A stretch of DNA of 64,000 nucleotides from positions 59,105-123,104 of the forward strand of contig DXLU01000027.1 in NCBI GenBank assembly GCA_019414565.1. Reading direction: 5' to 3'. This stretch comes from Collinsella sp. (GTDB lineage: Bacteria > Actinomycetota > Coriobacteriia > Coriobacteriales > Coriobacteriaceae). The translations under genes were made by a program, and so were the position numbers. The notes under the pieces were generated by a model. That model made no database searches, had not been told where the DNA came from, and worked only from the letters and a program-made list of their open reading frames with translations. Positions 18,122 to 26,771 of this stretch are shown one piece after another (position 1 is the first letter of the stretch; every line of letters starts with the position of its first letter).

Positions 18122-18973
18122 TTAGTCAATCAGATATTTCTCGAATGCGGCCATGTTCTTGGCATCTGCCGCCGCCGGGTCATCGTAGTAACGACCGTCC
18201 GTGATTTCCTGGCCCAGCATGCCGTCGAAACCATGGGCGTTGAGTGTGGCGACGAAGGCGTCCATATCGTGCTTGCCATCGCCCCACACCAGATGGCCAT
18301 ACGGGTCACCGTCGATAAAGTGCATCTCGTGAATTGCCCCATCACCAAAGGCGGCAAACCAGTCCTCGAGCGTCTCGCCTGCAACGCCCATCGCGGTTGT
18401 ATCAACCATGGGCTGTAAGTACGGGCTCGCGACCTCGTCAATCATGCGCTTCGCATCGGAAACCGTCGTCACAAGGTTGCTCTCCTCGGGACGCAGGCTT
18501 TCCATCGTAAGCACCAGACCGTGCTCGCCGGCATACTCCGCCAGAATGGACAAGTGCTCGCGGCTGCGCTTCCAGGCTTCCTCGCGGTCCTCGTCCCAGT
18601 CGCCCCAGCCCGAGTTGACGGACATACGGTCGCACCCAAGTACCTCGGCAAGCTCAATGCCGTGCTTAAAGTACGCCAGGCTGCGCTGTTCATGCAGCGG
18701 TTTGCGTGCGCAGTACTGCCAAGGATAGACAACATTCTCGGGGCACAGAGTACGATACCTAAGCCCACGGTCTGCAGCCTTTTTCGCCAGGACCTCAGCC
18801 TCAAAGTAGCCCGTGTGGTCGAGCGTCACATGCGGCTCCGCACACCACAGCTCAATGGACTCAAAGCCCAAGCGCTGCTGCACATCAAGGAAGTAATCGA
18901 GCGACCACATGATGTAGTGGATATTCATGCCCGCAATCTGTTCGCGGTGCAGCGTCGGTTTGGATTCAGACAT
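18122..18973 (-). CDS. sugar phosphate isomerase/epimerase resembling FrlC
   Basis: A 283-residue xylose-isomerase-like TIM barrel. GFESIELWCAEPHV, LTMESLRPEESN, PMVDTTAMGV and MHFIDGDPYGH supply the Glu, Asp and His metal ligands of this superfamily. FrlC interconverts fructoselysine and psicoselysine. It starts one base after the amidohydrolase stop, so translation is tightly coupled. The overall fold is certain; the FrlC function is inferred from the adjacent FrlB- and FrlD-like genes. Confidence 0.82.
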   Translation of the reverse strand: MSESKPTLHREQIAGMNIHYIMWSLDYFLDVQQRLGFESIELWCAEPHVTLDHTGYFEAEVLAKKAADRGLRYRTLCPENVVYPWQYCARKPLHEQRSLAYFKHGIELAEVLGCDRMSVNSGWGDWDEDREEAWKRSREHLSILAEYAGEHGLVLTMESLRPEESNLVTTVSDAKRMIDEVASPYLQPMVDTTAMGVAGETLEDWFAAFGDGAIHEMHFIDGDPYGHLVWGDGKHDMDAFVATLNAHGFDGMLGQEITDGRYYDDPAAADAKNMAAFEKYLID

Positions 18974-18974
18974 C

Positions 18975-20558
18975 TTATGCCTCCTTATTTCGATCGAACA
19001 CGATTTGTCCGTCCGACATCGTCATATCAACCGCAAGATCGCGTGCGTCGCGATAATCGAGGTCGAACACATCCCGATCGAGCACGCAGATATCGGCAAG
19101 CTTGCCAACCTCAAGCGTACCCAGCTCGTCTTCGCGCATCAGATCGTACGCGCCCCCGGCAGTCCAAGCGCGCAAGAGCTCGACAAGCGTCAGCGTGTTG
19201 ACCTCATTCACGGGCAGTCCGTCGGCGAAGAATCCGCCGCACGCGCTGTAGATTGACTCGCCCAGGCTCGGAATCAGCAGCGGCAGATCCGTGCCGCAGC
19301 ACACTGTGCATCCGGAATCTTCCATGCCGCGGCGATTCCAGCTGTGCAAAAGTCGCGTCTCGCCAATTTGTCGACGCATCATCGACAGGCAATCCTCGCG
19401 CCGATCCAGCGTCAGAATCTGCGGATAGACCTCGCAAATTCCACCTAACTTGCCAAACTCGACAAGATCGGTCGGGTCAGAGTTCTCGAGATCGGTAATC
19501 GCATGGCGGCGAAGCATCCGTCCATGCTCGTCTCGAGGCAGCGAGGCATAGAGTGCCACGGTGCGACGAACGGCGCCATCGCCCTGGCAATGCAAGGAAT
19601 ATCGGAAGCCGTCAGCATCAATTGCACGCAGCTCGTTCTCAATCAGATCCCACTCTGGCTCCTCGACGACCGTCTTGCCGGCAGCGCCCGCAGCGGCCGT
19701 GTCCTCATAGGGGTCTATCATCTCGGCAAGCCCCACCCATACGCCGCGATCGGTCATACGGTTGAAGCCAGAAAAACGAACGAACGGTCCCCGGAAGCGC
19801 TCTCGCGCCTCGCGGGCATATGCCAGATTTGCACCGGCGCCCACCGGCTGCGACATCATAGAGACGCGAACCGTCAGCTCACCAGATTCCTCACGGCGAG
19901 CCATTTCGTCGGCAAAGCCGTAGTAGTCATCAAACGCCATTTCCTTGATGGCGGTAACGCCGCGCTCGTTAAGCATGCTCATGTAGTCCGAATACCTGGC
20001 ACGCACCTCGGGCAGCGCGAGGAAATCGCTTATCATGCGCCAGATCTTCTCGGCATAGCACGCCTGGGGTGTAAAGCCGTATCGCGCACTGGCGGCAGCA
20101 TTGAGAACGCAGGTATCCGCACCCGGTGTAAAGCAGACGACAGGGATATCGCCAAAACAATCGTCAAACACAGCTGCCGTATTTGCGTTCTCGGCATCCG
20201 ATGCCAACGTTTCGGGTAGGTTGTGGCCAAAAGCCGCCGCGCAATCCGGATGACCTTCTTTCCATGCACGCAAGAGCGACACAGCCTCTTTGGCATCAGT
20301 GATGCCGGACAGATCAGACCCCAACGTCCGCAGCGCCCAACCTGTATAGAAGGTATGCACATCGATCAGGCCGGGCATGACAGTGCGGTCGCCCAGGTCA
20401 ACTACCTCGTCCGCCTGGGTCAAATACGAAGCTACCTCACACTTGGTGCCAACAGCCTCAATTCGATTGCCACGGACCGCTACGAAACCTTCAAACGGCA
20501 GGTCCCCCGTACCGGTAAAGACGCTCTTAGACGTCAGGACCGTCAAACGATCAGACAT
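18975..20558 (-). CDS. amidohydrolase-3 family protein with an altered metal motif
   Basis: A 527-residue protein of the YtcJ/amidohydrolase-3 type. TVMPGLIDVHTFYTG sits where the family has HxH; here residue 70 is Phe, so the second metal His is lost. Other family blocks remain: HCQGDGAV, RRHAITDLE and the CCGTDLP Asp. The C-terminal LGTLEVGKLADICVLD segment is standard. The ATG at 20558 follows GGTGG. It may remove an acyl or peptide group from the imported substrate, or be catalytically altered; this is not decided by sequence. Confidence 0.8.
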   Translation of the reverse strand: MSDRLTVLTSKSVFTGTGDLPFEGFVAVRGNRIEAVGTKCEVASYLTQADEVVDLGDRTVMPGLIDVHTFYTGWALRTLGSDLSGITDAKEAVSLLRAWKEGHPDCAAAFGHNLPETLASDAENANTAAVFDDCFGDIPVVCFTPGADTCVLNAAASARYGFTPQACYAEKIWRMISDFLALPEVRARYSDYMSMLNERGVTAIKEMAFDDYYGFADEMARREESGELTVRVSMMSQPVGAGANLAYAREARERFRGPFVRFSGFNRMTDRGVWVGLAEMIDPYEDTAAAGAAGKTVVEEPEWDLIENELRAIDADGFRYSLHCQGDGAVRRTVALYASLPRDEHGRMLRRHAITDLENSDPTDLVEFGKLGGICEVYPQILTLDRREDCLSMMRRQIGETRLLHSWNRRGMEDSGCTVCCGTDLPLLIPSLGESIYSACGGFFADGLPVNEVNTLTLVELLRAWTAGGAYDLMREDELGTLEVGKLADICVLDRDVFDLDYRDARDLAVDMTMSDGQIVFDRNKEA

Positions 20559-20567
20559 CACAACCAC

Positions 20568-22031
20568 CTACACCGGAAGCATGCCAGAGATTGCCGTTAC
20601 AATCACGCCAAAGACGACCATGAAAATGAAGAACTTCCAAATGGTCTTCCACCATTGGCCAAACGAAATCCTAGCCACGGCAAGACCGGCGACCGTCATG
20701 CCCGCCACGGGGCTGATGGTGTTGATGGTCTGGTTGGCAAACTGGAGCGCGGTGACGGCTGCCTCGGGATTGAGGCCCATGAGCTCGGTCAGGGGGCCCA
20801 TAACGGGCATGGTGAGCGCCGCCAGGCCAGAACTCGAGGGAACCAGCAAAGAGAGCAGGCCAAGGACGATATACATAAACGTGGTGTAGACGGCGGCGGG
20901 TGCACCGGCAAGCGCGGTAGCGAGCGCCTGGAGGATGGTGTCGATGATCATGCCGCCCTCGGCGATGACCAGAATACCGCGAGCGATACCGATAACGATG
21001 GCAGCGTACGCAAAGTCGGCAAGACCCTTAACGAACTCCTCTGCGATCGTCTGCTGGTCAAGGCCGCCCAGGATACCGGCAAGCAAGCCCATGCCAAGGA
21101 ACACAGCGGAAATCTCATTCATGTACCAGCCCTGGGTAACAAGACCCCAGACGATAATGCCCATACCGCAAGCAAAATCGATAAGCACGAGCTTCTGACG
21201 AATAGTGAACTCTTCCTCGATGGAGGCATCGGTCACGGAAAACTCAATACGCTTGAGCTTATCGTCCTCGTACACAATGGACGACTCGGGGTTTTTCTTG
21301 ACGCGCATGGCGTAGCGCATGGCCCATGCGATACCGACGGCAGTGAAGATGACCCAAGAAACGGCGCGCAGCCACAATTGCGGATTACCCTCGATGCCAA
21401 TGATGCCTTGGGCGATCAAAACATTAAACGGGTCGATGGTCGAAGCACAATATCCCAGGTTAGGACCAAGGAAGCAGATGATGAATGCCGTCATCGAGTC
21501 ATAACCGATACCCATCATGATGGGAATGAAGATGGCATAGAACGGCAGGGCTTCCTCAGACATACCAAACGTAGTGCCGCAAATGGACAGCAATGTCATC
21601 GTGATGGGAATGATGAGGATGTCCTTGTTCTTGAGCTTTTTAATCACACGGCTCATGCCGGCATTCAAAGCGTTGGTCTTGGTGATGATCGCGAACGATC
21701 CGCCAATCAATAAGACGAACGCAACGACGTCGGCAGCCTCTTGGATACCCTTGGTGGGCGCTTGCAGAACCGCGAAGATATCCTGGCCCAGATTGATGGT
21801 CTCGCCGGTCTCGGAATCGGTGTAGTTCTTATCGACCTGTTCATAGGTTCCAGCAACGGCGACTTCACGCTCGCCCGCCGCTGTCGAAATCGTCTTGCGC
21901 TGATACTGACCAGAGGGAACGATCCAAGTCAGGACCGCAAAGACAACGATCAGCAAGAACATGATCGTATAGACATGCGGTAATTTGAACTTAAAACGTC
22001 TGTTTGTCTTCTTCGCCTTCGTATCTGACAT
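20568..22031 (-). CDS. YfcC-family transporter (AbgT/DcuC-like)
   Basis: A 487-residue membrane protein with about 12 hydrophobic segments. Residues 20-40 carry the family opening HVYTIMFLLIVVFAVLTWIVPSG in part, and a later LLVPSSSGLAALTMP block matches the YfcC/ArcD-like transporters of amino acids and small carboxylates. The start at 22031 follows GGAGG by 5 bases; the longer frame runs back over the promoter. It is the first gene of the ten-gene operon and so the likely importer of its substrate. Confidence 0.87.
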   Translation of the reverse strand: MSDTKAKKTNRRFKFKLPHVYTIMFLLIVVFAVLTWIVPSGQYQRKTISTAAGEREVAVAGTYEQVDKNYTDSETGETINLGQDIFAVLQAPTKGIQEAADVVAFVLLIGGSFAIITKTNALNAGMSRVIKKLKNKDILIIPITMTLLSICGTTFGMSEEALPFYAIFIPIMMGIGYDSMTAFIICFLGPNLGYCASTIDPFNVLIAQGIIGIEGNPQLWLRAVSWVIFTAVGIAWAMRYAMRVKKNPESSIVYEDDKLKRIEFSVTDASIEEEFTIRQKLVLIDFACGMGIIVWGLVTQGWYMNEISAVFLGMGLLAGILGGLDQQTIAEEFVKGLADFAYAAIVIGIARGILVIAEGGMIIDTILQALATALAGAPAAVYTTFMYIVLGLLSLLVPSSSGLAALTMPVMGPLTELMGLNPEAAVTALQFANQTINTISPVAGMTVAGLAVARISFGQWWKTIWKFFIFMVVFGVIVTAISGMLPV

Positions 22032-22096
22032 AGATACCTCCAAAGAACTCGAGACTGCATCGCATCTCGCTTCAACGTTTGCATAAGGCAAACGTT

Positions 22097-22112
22097 CTAT
22101 GACGTCCCATAG
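22097..22112. promoter_or_regulatory. candidate GntR operator in the catabolic operon promoter
   Basis: Imperfect palindrome CTATG-N6-CATAG overlapping the predicted -10 element. A repressor bound here would block the promoter; binding by the adjacent GntR/UTRA protein is a guess. Confidence 0.4.
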
Positions 22113-22139
22113 ATTACCAGCAGCTTTTTCCTTCATCAA
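22111..22139 (-). promoter_or_regulatory. probable promoter of the ten-gene catabolic operon
   Basis: Minus-strand TTGATG (22139-22134) and TAATCT (22116-22111), 17 bases apart, about 80 bases ahead of the transporter start. Confidence 0.45.
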
Positions 22140-22200
22140 GATAATTTCAAACTGATTGCCGCAACGCGGTTGAACGGTTGTGTTCGCGCCGTGAACGGTA

Positions 22201-22238
22201 TGGAAACGCCCGGTGAGATGATCCACCGGGCGTTTCCA
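22201..22238 (-). terminator. stem-loop after the gntR gene
   Basis: Perfect 15-bp stem (TGGAAACGCCCGGTG and complement) with an 8-base loop, 11 bases after the gntR stop. There is no long T tract, but its strength suggests it separates gntR from the operon. Confidence 0.6.
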
Positions 22239-22249
22239 TTCGCAATGTC

Positions 22250-22993
22250 CTAGATGTCAAAAACGTAGCGAGACCCAACGATCCGCTGACGACCGATGAT
22301 AAACGGCCGCCGCTGCTCATCGAAAAAGAAGGCTTCCATATAAAACAAGGGTTCGCCAACGGGAACTGCCAACAGTCGAGCGACCTCGGGCGACGCGCAC
22401 GCGATCTCGAGCGTGCACGGGTCGGTAAACGCGGGCGTGCGGCCCGTCCGGTTGCGCACGAACTCAAAAATGGATTGATTAGATAGAGGTGCCGTTGATA
22501 GATAGGCGTTGTCCTCGTAAACATATATGTTGTTCTCGAGCATGACAGGGACGCCATCGGCAGTGCGCACGCGCTCAACGCAAATCAAGTCAGTTCCAAC
22601 GGGAACACCAAAGAACTGTGCTTCGGTGGAATCCGCCGGCAGTATCTTTCTCGAAATGACACACGCCCCCGGTTCCATTCCGTTAACGCGGCATGCGTCC
22701 GAAAAACTCTGGACGTCATCCTTCTGGCGAATCTTGCGCTTGAGCTTGGGGGCATTGACAAACGTGCCTTTCCCCTGTCGCTTCGTTAGATAGCCCTGTT
22801 GGACGAGCTCCTCAATAGCGCGTCGCACGGTAACGCGACCAACTTTATAGCTCTCAGCCAATTCGAATTCGTTGGGTATCCGCGCGCCTGCCTTGTAGGC
22901 GCCGGAGTTGATTTCGTTTTTAATGATATCAATGACCTGTTGGTACAGCGGTATCGCTGCTTTACCGTCAGTTGGCCCTTCAGTCGGTGGCAT
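22250..22993 (-). CDS. GntR/HutC-family transcriptional regulator with UTRA domain
   Basis: A 247-residue regulator. The N-terminal winged helix (IPNEFELAESYKVGRVTVRRAIEELVQQGYLTKRQGKGTFV, quoted here as a family pattern spanning residues 39-78) is followed by a UTRA ligand domain (DLICVERVRTADGVPVMLE). HutC-type regulators usually sense phosphosugars or amino-acid derivatives of the pathway they control. It lies directly upstream of, and in the same direction as, the ten-gene operon, and is its likely repressor. A GGGAGAAGG site precedes the ATG. Confidence 0.88.
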   Translation of the reverse strand: MPPTEGPTDGKAAIPLYQQVIDIIKNEINSGAYKAGARIPNEFELAESYKVGRVTVRRAIEELVQQGYLTKRQGKGTFVNAPKLKRKIRQKDDVQSFSDACRVNGMEPGACVISRKILPADSTEAQFFGVPVGTDLICVERVRTADGVPVMLENNIYVYEDNAYLSTAPLSNQSIFEFVRNRTGRTPAFTDPCTLEIACASPEVARLLAVPVGEPLFYMEAFFFDEQRRPFIIGRQRIVGSRYVFDI

Positions 22994-23020
22994 ATACCTT
23001 CTCCCAGCACAATTAATTCT

Positions 23021-23059
23021 AAAACGGGCTTAAGGGCATTCAACAAGCCCTTAAGCCCG
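23021..23059 (-). terminator. rho-independent terminator of the HAD phosphatase gene
   Basis: Perfect 13-bp stem (CGGGCTTAAGGGC and complement), 9-base loop, then TTTT on the minus strand. Confidence 0.8.
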
Positions 23060-23143
23060 CATTAGCTTAAAGTATGCTAGGTGTCGCACCAAAATGTTGG
23101 CTATTTACTCATCAGACCCGAAAAACGCGCAACTACCGCGCTC

Positions 23144-23803
23144 CTAAGAAAGCGTGAGCAGCTCCGGCAGCTGGTCGATAATCTTGTCCGCGGCATCCTG
23201 GCTAAAGCCAAAACGCTCCTCGCGCTTGGCAATAACTGTCAGGCCGGCTCGCTTGCCAGCGGTGATGCCAGGCACCGAATCCTCAACGCAGCAGCAGCGA
23301 TTCGCGGGCAGCCCCAGCAGGTCCAGCGCATGCAGGTAGATGTCGGGCTCGGGCTTGCTCTCCTTAAACTGCTCGCCGCTCACCACATACTCAAAGGCAT
23401 CCGACAGCCCGCATGCGTTGAGCACTTCTTCGATGCTATCCATGGGAGACGAGCTGGCAAGCGCCACGCGAACGCCACGGCGCGGCAGCTCTCGAATCGT
23501 ATCCACGGCGCCCGGGTTAATCAAAGCCTGATAGTCGCGCGGACGCTTATGCGCCCACTCGTCCCAACGGGTCAACGCTTCCTCGCCAGTTAAATGCCCC
23601 TTACCGGCGCGCTCAAACCAATCGACCAGCATATGCAGGAAGAACTGATGCGAGGTACCGACCTGCCCATTCAACTCCTCTTGAGTCAGATTAAGCCCAA
23701 GCTCCTTGGCAAACGCGGCAGTCTCGCCCAGGTAGTAATATTCGGTATCGACAATGACGCCGTCCATGTCAAAGATAACGGCGTCGAACGGAAACGCGGA
23801 CAC
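23144..23803 (-). CDS. HAD-family phosphatase, beta-phosphoglucomutase-like
   Basis: A 219-residue HAD hydrolase: nucleophile motif FDMDGVIVDTE, motif II ASSSP, motif III KSKPEPDIY-like (SKPEPDIYL) and motif IV VEDSVPG. The cap is helical (subfamily I). The GTG at 23803 follows GGGAGG by 5 bases; the longer frame would read through the upstream terminator hairpin. Members act on sugar phosphates and similar small molecules; the substrate is unknown. Confidence 0.85.
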   Translation of the reverse strand: MSAFPFDAVIFDMDGVIVDTEYYYLGETAAFAKELGLNLTQEELNGQVGTSHQFFLHMLVDWFERAGKGHLTGEEALTRWDEWAHKRPRDYQALINPGAVDTIRELPRRGVRVALASSSPMDSIEEVLNACGLSDAFEYVVSGEQFKESKPEPDIYLHALDLLGLPANRCCCVEDSVPGITAGKRAGLTVIAKREERFGFSQDAADKIIDQLPELLTLS

Positions 23804-23816
23804 GGCACCCTCCCTA

Positions 23817-23844
23817 ACAAAAGGGCGCCCGCAAGCAGGCGCCC
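23817..23844 (-). terminator. rho-independent terminator of the Cof-type phosphatase gene
   Basis: Minus-strand GGGCGCC stem with 8-base loop, followed by TTTTG, 24 bases after the stop at 23868. Confidence 0.8.
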
Positions 23845-23867
23845 GAACCATGCATTAATCGGCGATT

Positions 23868-24710
23868 CTAACCCAGCAGCTTATCCAGCGCCACCGCAAT
23901 ACCATCTTCGTTGTTATTGGCGGTCACCATCTGGGCTACCGCCTTAACCTCATCGACGGCGTTACCCATGGCAACACCGGTACCCGCCCACTCAATCATG
24001 GACTTGTCGTTCTGGCCGTCGCCAAACGATACAACCTCACTGGCATCGATGCCGAGCTTGGGCAGGGCACCCTCGAGCGCACGAGCCTTGTCGATACCGG
24101 GCGCCGTGTACTCAAAGTACCAGTCGGCCGTAAACATGCCCGAAAGCGTCTGCTTAAAGGGCGCATACATCTCCTCGTAATGCGCCTGCAGGTATGCCGG
24201 GTCGCCTGCCGTCAGCAGCTTGTCCACGGGATAAGTGTCCACGACCTCATGCAAGTTCTCGACCTCGCGGATCTTAAGGTCGCAGGCATCGCGCTCGTAT
24301 TTGACAATGTTTTTCTGCGAGCCATCCGGCAGCGTAATCATGCAGCGATACGAGTCCTCGACATGCAAGTCGCGACCGAGCGAGATCATGGGGATCACAT
24401 CATAGTTTTGCAGATGATCAATCAGACGGTGCAGCTCGTCAGCCGGCATGGCCTGGTCAAAAAGAACCTCATCGGTCTGAGCGTCGACCACATGCGCGCC
24501 ATTGAAAGCGACTAGCAGACCATCATGGTTTTGAAGGTCGAGCTCCTGCGCCAAGGCGTGCAGCCCCCATGCGGGACGGCCCGAAGCCAAAATGAGCTTA
24601 ATGCCCGACTCCTGCGCCGCGAGCAGCTTTTCGCGCGTACGCGGGCTGATCACCTTCTGATCGTTGGTGAGCGTACCATCGATATCCATTGCGATGGCTT
24701 TAATTGCCAT
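23868..24710 (-). CDS. Cof-type HAD-IIB sugar phosphatase
   Basis: A 280-residue HAD-IIB protein: DIDGTLTNDQ near residue 9, SGRPAWG as motif II, the IIB cap, and the C-terminal SFGDGQNDKSMIEWAGTGVAMGNA. The family dephosphorylates sugar phosphates, flavin nucleotides and similar. It is transcribed separately from the neighbouring HAD gene because a terminator lies between them. Confidence 0.88.
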   Translation of the reverse strand: MAIKAIAMDIDGTLTNDQKVISPRTREKLLAAQESGIKLILASGRPAWGLHALAQELDLQNHDGLLVAFNGAHVVDAQTDEVLFDQAMPADELHRLIDHLQNYDVIPMISLGRDLHVEDSYRCMITLPDGSQKNIVKYERDACDLKIREVENLHEVVDTYPVDKLLTAGDPAYLQAHYEEMYAPFKQTLSGMFTADWYFEYTAPGIDKARALEGALPKLGIDASEVVSFGDGQNDKSMIEWAGTGVAMGNAVDEVKAVAQMVTANNNEDGIAVALDKLLG

Positions 24711-25199
24711 ATGTGCCTCCTTGCATCGTTTTTATCGCGCACTATCTTATCCGAGCCGGGGCACGTTCGCACGGCGCGCGTATGACGGTTGCAAAACCAC
24801 CCCATTTGAAACAAAGACAAAAAAGTACTTGCAAAGACGCGTTCCGACATATAAGTTGATAAAAGACCGCCGTTGCGGTTTTAAGTAGATCGAGCATATG
24901 AAGTTTGAGTTTTAGCGTGTAAGAGAAGGAAGATCGGCAAAGTACAACCCCAAACGCAATGACAACTTAATGAGGTAACTGCCACATGTGAGGCACCCAG
25001 GGCATTGCTGTCTCGATTTTGAGCACGATGCCTTCCGCCTTGCATGGGCCGTTCCATCCCGCCCCTGCAGCAACTGCCTCACGGGCTCATTGAAAACCGC
25101 ATAGCACCCCAACGTCAGCACATCACCCACGGCAAGCACATCACTCACGACAACCAACACATCAACAAACAGCACGAACATCAACCGATTGGAGAAGCT
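24711..25199. other. 489-base intergenic region
   Basis: Divergent region between the Cof phosphatase and the ClpP/VirD4 module. I see no convincing gene, RNA or repeat. A possible plus-strand promoter (TTGCAA at about 24829 and TATAAG at about 24850, 15 bases apart) precedes a weak GACCGC hairpin near 24866. The segment 25044-25199 is open in frame with the next gene but has repetitive His/Gln codons and no ribosome binding site. Confidence 0.4.
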
Positions 25200-26090
25200 A
25201 TGACAAACCACCACGCTGAAGACGGCGATAAGAAAAGCATTCTGGATGCCCGCATTGAGCGAGCATATGCAAACGAATATGACGCCGCCTTTGCCGCCGC
25301 GACCATCAAGAACTACGCGTCGCTACCGCTCGCGACGATCTTGGCCGATCACCCTCAACTGCTGAAGCGCTGCACAAAGATCATGGGCGACCCCGACATT
25401 CGCAAGCTGACAGACCCCTATGCCCCAAAACGCGACAACGATTCGCACGTTCTTACCGTAGGCTGCCTAGCCCATATGCTTACGGCGCTCGACACGAAAC
25501 TCAAGCTCGAATGGGAGCCCGACGAGCGTCATGAACTCGAAAGCAAACGGAACACCCTGCGCACCGCACTGTTCCTTCCGTTGGACGGCCTCAAGCGCTG
25601 CAACGTCGAGCTCAATACACAGGCGCGGCAAAAGCCCGGGACCACGGGGCAGAAAACTCCTAGACCCCATGCGGCCATCGTCGACCGCAACCGATATAAC
25701 CGCATGACCGCGCACTTTTCCGCCGAGGGAGCGGCCATAAGGACGCTGATCGACCTGCTGTGCCTCCTGAGCATCAACGAGCTATTTGAGGGCTATCTCG
25801 CCCTTGTTCCCGCGACGGCACCCAAGTCGGTAGCAAAGATCATCGAGACCTGCAGACGCCAGTTTGAGCGCCATCGCAATGGCAACGAGATGAACGCCAG
25901 CATCGCGCAGTACTACGCGGCTCATTACAAAAATGACGGATGTGCCCCTGTCGAGCATCAGCTGCGGCTCGCCTACACCACGCCCGCCGCAACGCTTCAT
26001 CGCTTTGGAGCCCTTGGCGCTTGCGAGCCGCACGAACAGGCAGCCTGTCCCACAACCGAGCTCGATCTCAGGCTTGGACGAACCCTGTAG
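25200..26090 (+). CDS. unknown protein, first gene of the ClpP/VirD4 module
   Basis: A 296-residue soluble, predicted mostly helical protein that I do not recognise. The ATG at 25200 follows TTGGAGAAGC; the longer frame lacks a site. It has an acidic N terminus, a central basic segment around QARQKPGTTGQKTPRP, and a Cys pair near the C terminus (GACEPHEQAAC). No catalytic motif is visible. The ClpP-like gene begins 63 bases downstream and the VirD4-like gene overlaps that, so all three are likely one operon and this protein is a candidate substrate, adaptor or transfer factor. Confidence 0.7.
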   Translation: MTNHHAEDGDKKSILDARIERAYANEYDAAFAAATIKNYASLPLATILADHPQLLKRCTKIMGDPDIRKLTDPYAPKRDNDSHVLTVGCLAHMLTALDTKLKLEWEPDERHELESKRNTLRTALFLPLDGLKRCNVELNTQARQKPGTTGQKTPRPHAAIVDRNRYNRMTAHFSAEGAAIRTLIDLLCLLSINELFEGYLALVPATAPKSVAKIIETCRRQFERHRNGNEMNASIAQYYAAHYKNDGCAPVEHQLRLAYTTPAATLHRFGALGACEPHEQAACPTTELDLRLGRTL

Positions 26091-26153
26091 CCCGCCAGCC
26101 CCTCCGCGGGCAACAATCCTATTCCACAACACAACCAACAGAAAGGAGTCCTC

Positions 26154-26771
26154 ATGGACACCAATCATTCCCCCATCATCAGCCCCCTCACCATGCGTGA
26201 ATCCGCCCGAGGTATCACGCTCACCAGCATTTACGATGAGATGCTCGCCCGTCGCGAGCTCTCCGTCATGGGAAACATCGAAACCCCGATGGCCCACGAC
26301 CTATGCCAGCAGATCCGCCTGCTCGATGCCACCGACCCCAGCCGCCCCATCACCATATTTGTCGCCAGCGCCGGCGGAAGCGTGCGATCGGGTCTTGCGA
26401 TCTATGACGCCATGCGCCTCGCATCGTGCCCCATCCGCACCGTCTGCCTGGAATTCGCCGCGTCCATGGGCGCCGTGATCTTTATGGGCGGTGACGATCG
26501 CCGTATGGCGCCCCATGCAGAGCTGATGATTCACGACCCGCTGATCCCCCAGGGGGCAGGCGGCTCGGCACTTGCGCTGCAGGAAACCAGCCGGCGTCTC
26601 ATGCAGACCCGCAAGACCCTCACGCAAATCCTCTCGGACCGCAGCGGCCTCACGCCCAAGCGCATCCAGTCCCTCACTGCAAAAGACACCTACCTTTCGG
26701 CCGAGCGCGCCGTCGAGCTCGGCTTTGCCCACGAAATCCTCTCGACCACCAAGGAGGTCGCCCATGTCTAA
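26154..26771 (+). CDS. ClpP-like serine protease
   Basis: A 205-residue ClpP/crotonase-fold protease. The oxyanion glycines (AGGSVRSG) and the catalytic triad Ser104 (FAASMGA), His127 (MIHDPL) and Asp178 (AKDTYLSA) are all present. It is more divergent than a housekeeping ClpP, and no ClpX or ClpC partner is adjacent. AGAAAGGAG lies 7 bases before the start. Its stop overlaps the VirD4-like start by 8 bases, so the two proteins are made together. Such accessory ClpP proteins occur on phages and conjugative elements. Confidence 0.85.
   Translation: MDTNHSPIISPLTMRESARGITLTSIYDEMLARRELSVMGNIETPMAHDLCQQIRLLDATDPSRPITIFVASAGGSVRSGLAIYDAMRLASCPIRTVCLEFAASMGAVIFMGGDDRRMAPHAELMIHDPLIPQGAGGSALALQETSRRLMQTRKTLTQILSDRSGLTPKRIQSLTAKDTYLSAERAVELGFAHEILSTTKEVAHV

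Noticed and set aside
16090..18418. Long plus-strand frames across the operon
   Set aside because: Antisense to the FrlB-, FrlC- and FrlD-like genes, Leu/Arg/His-rich and without start sites.
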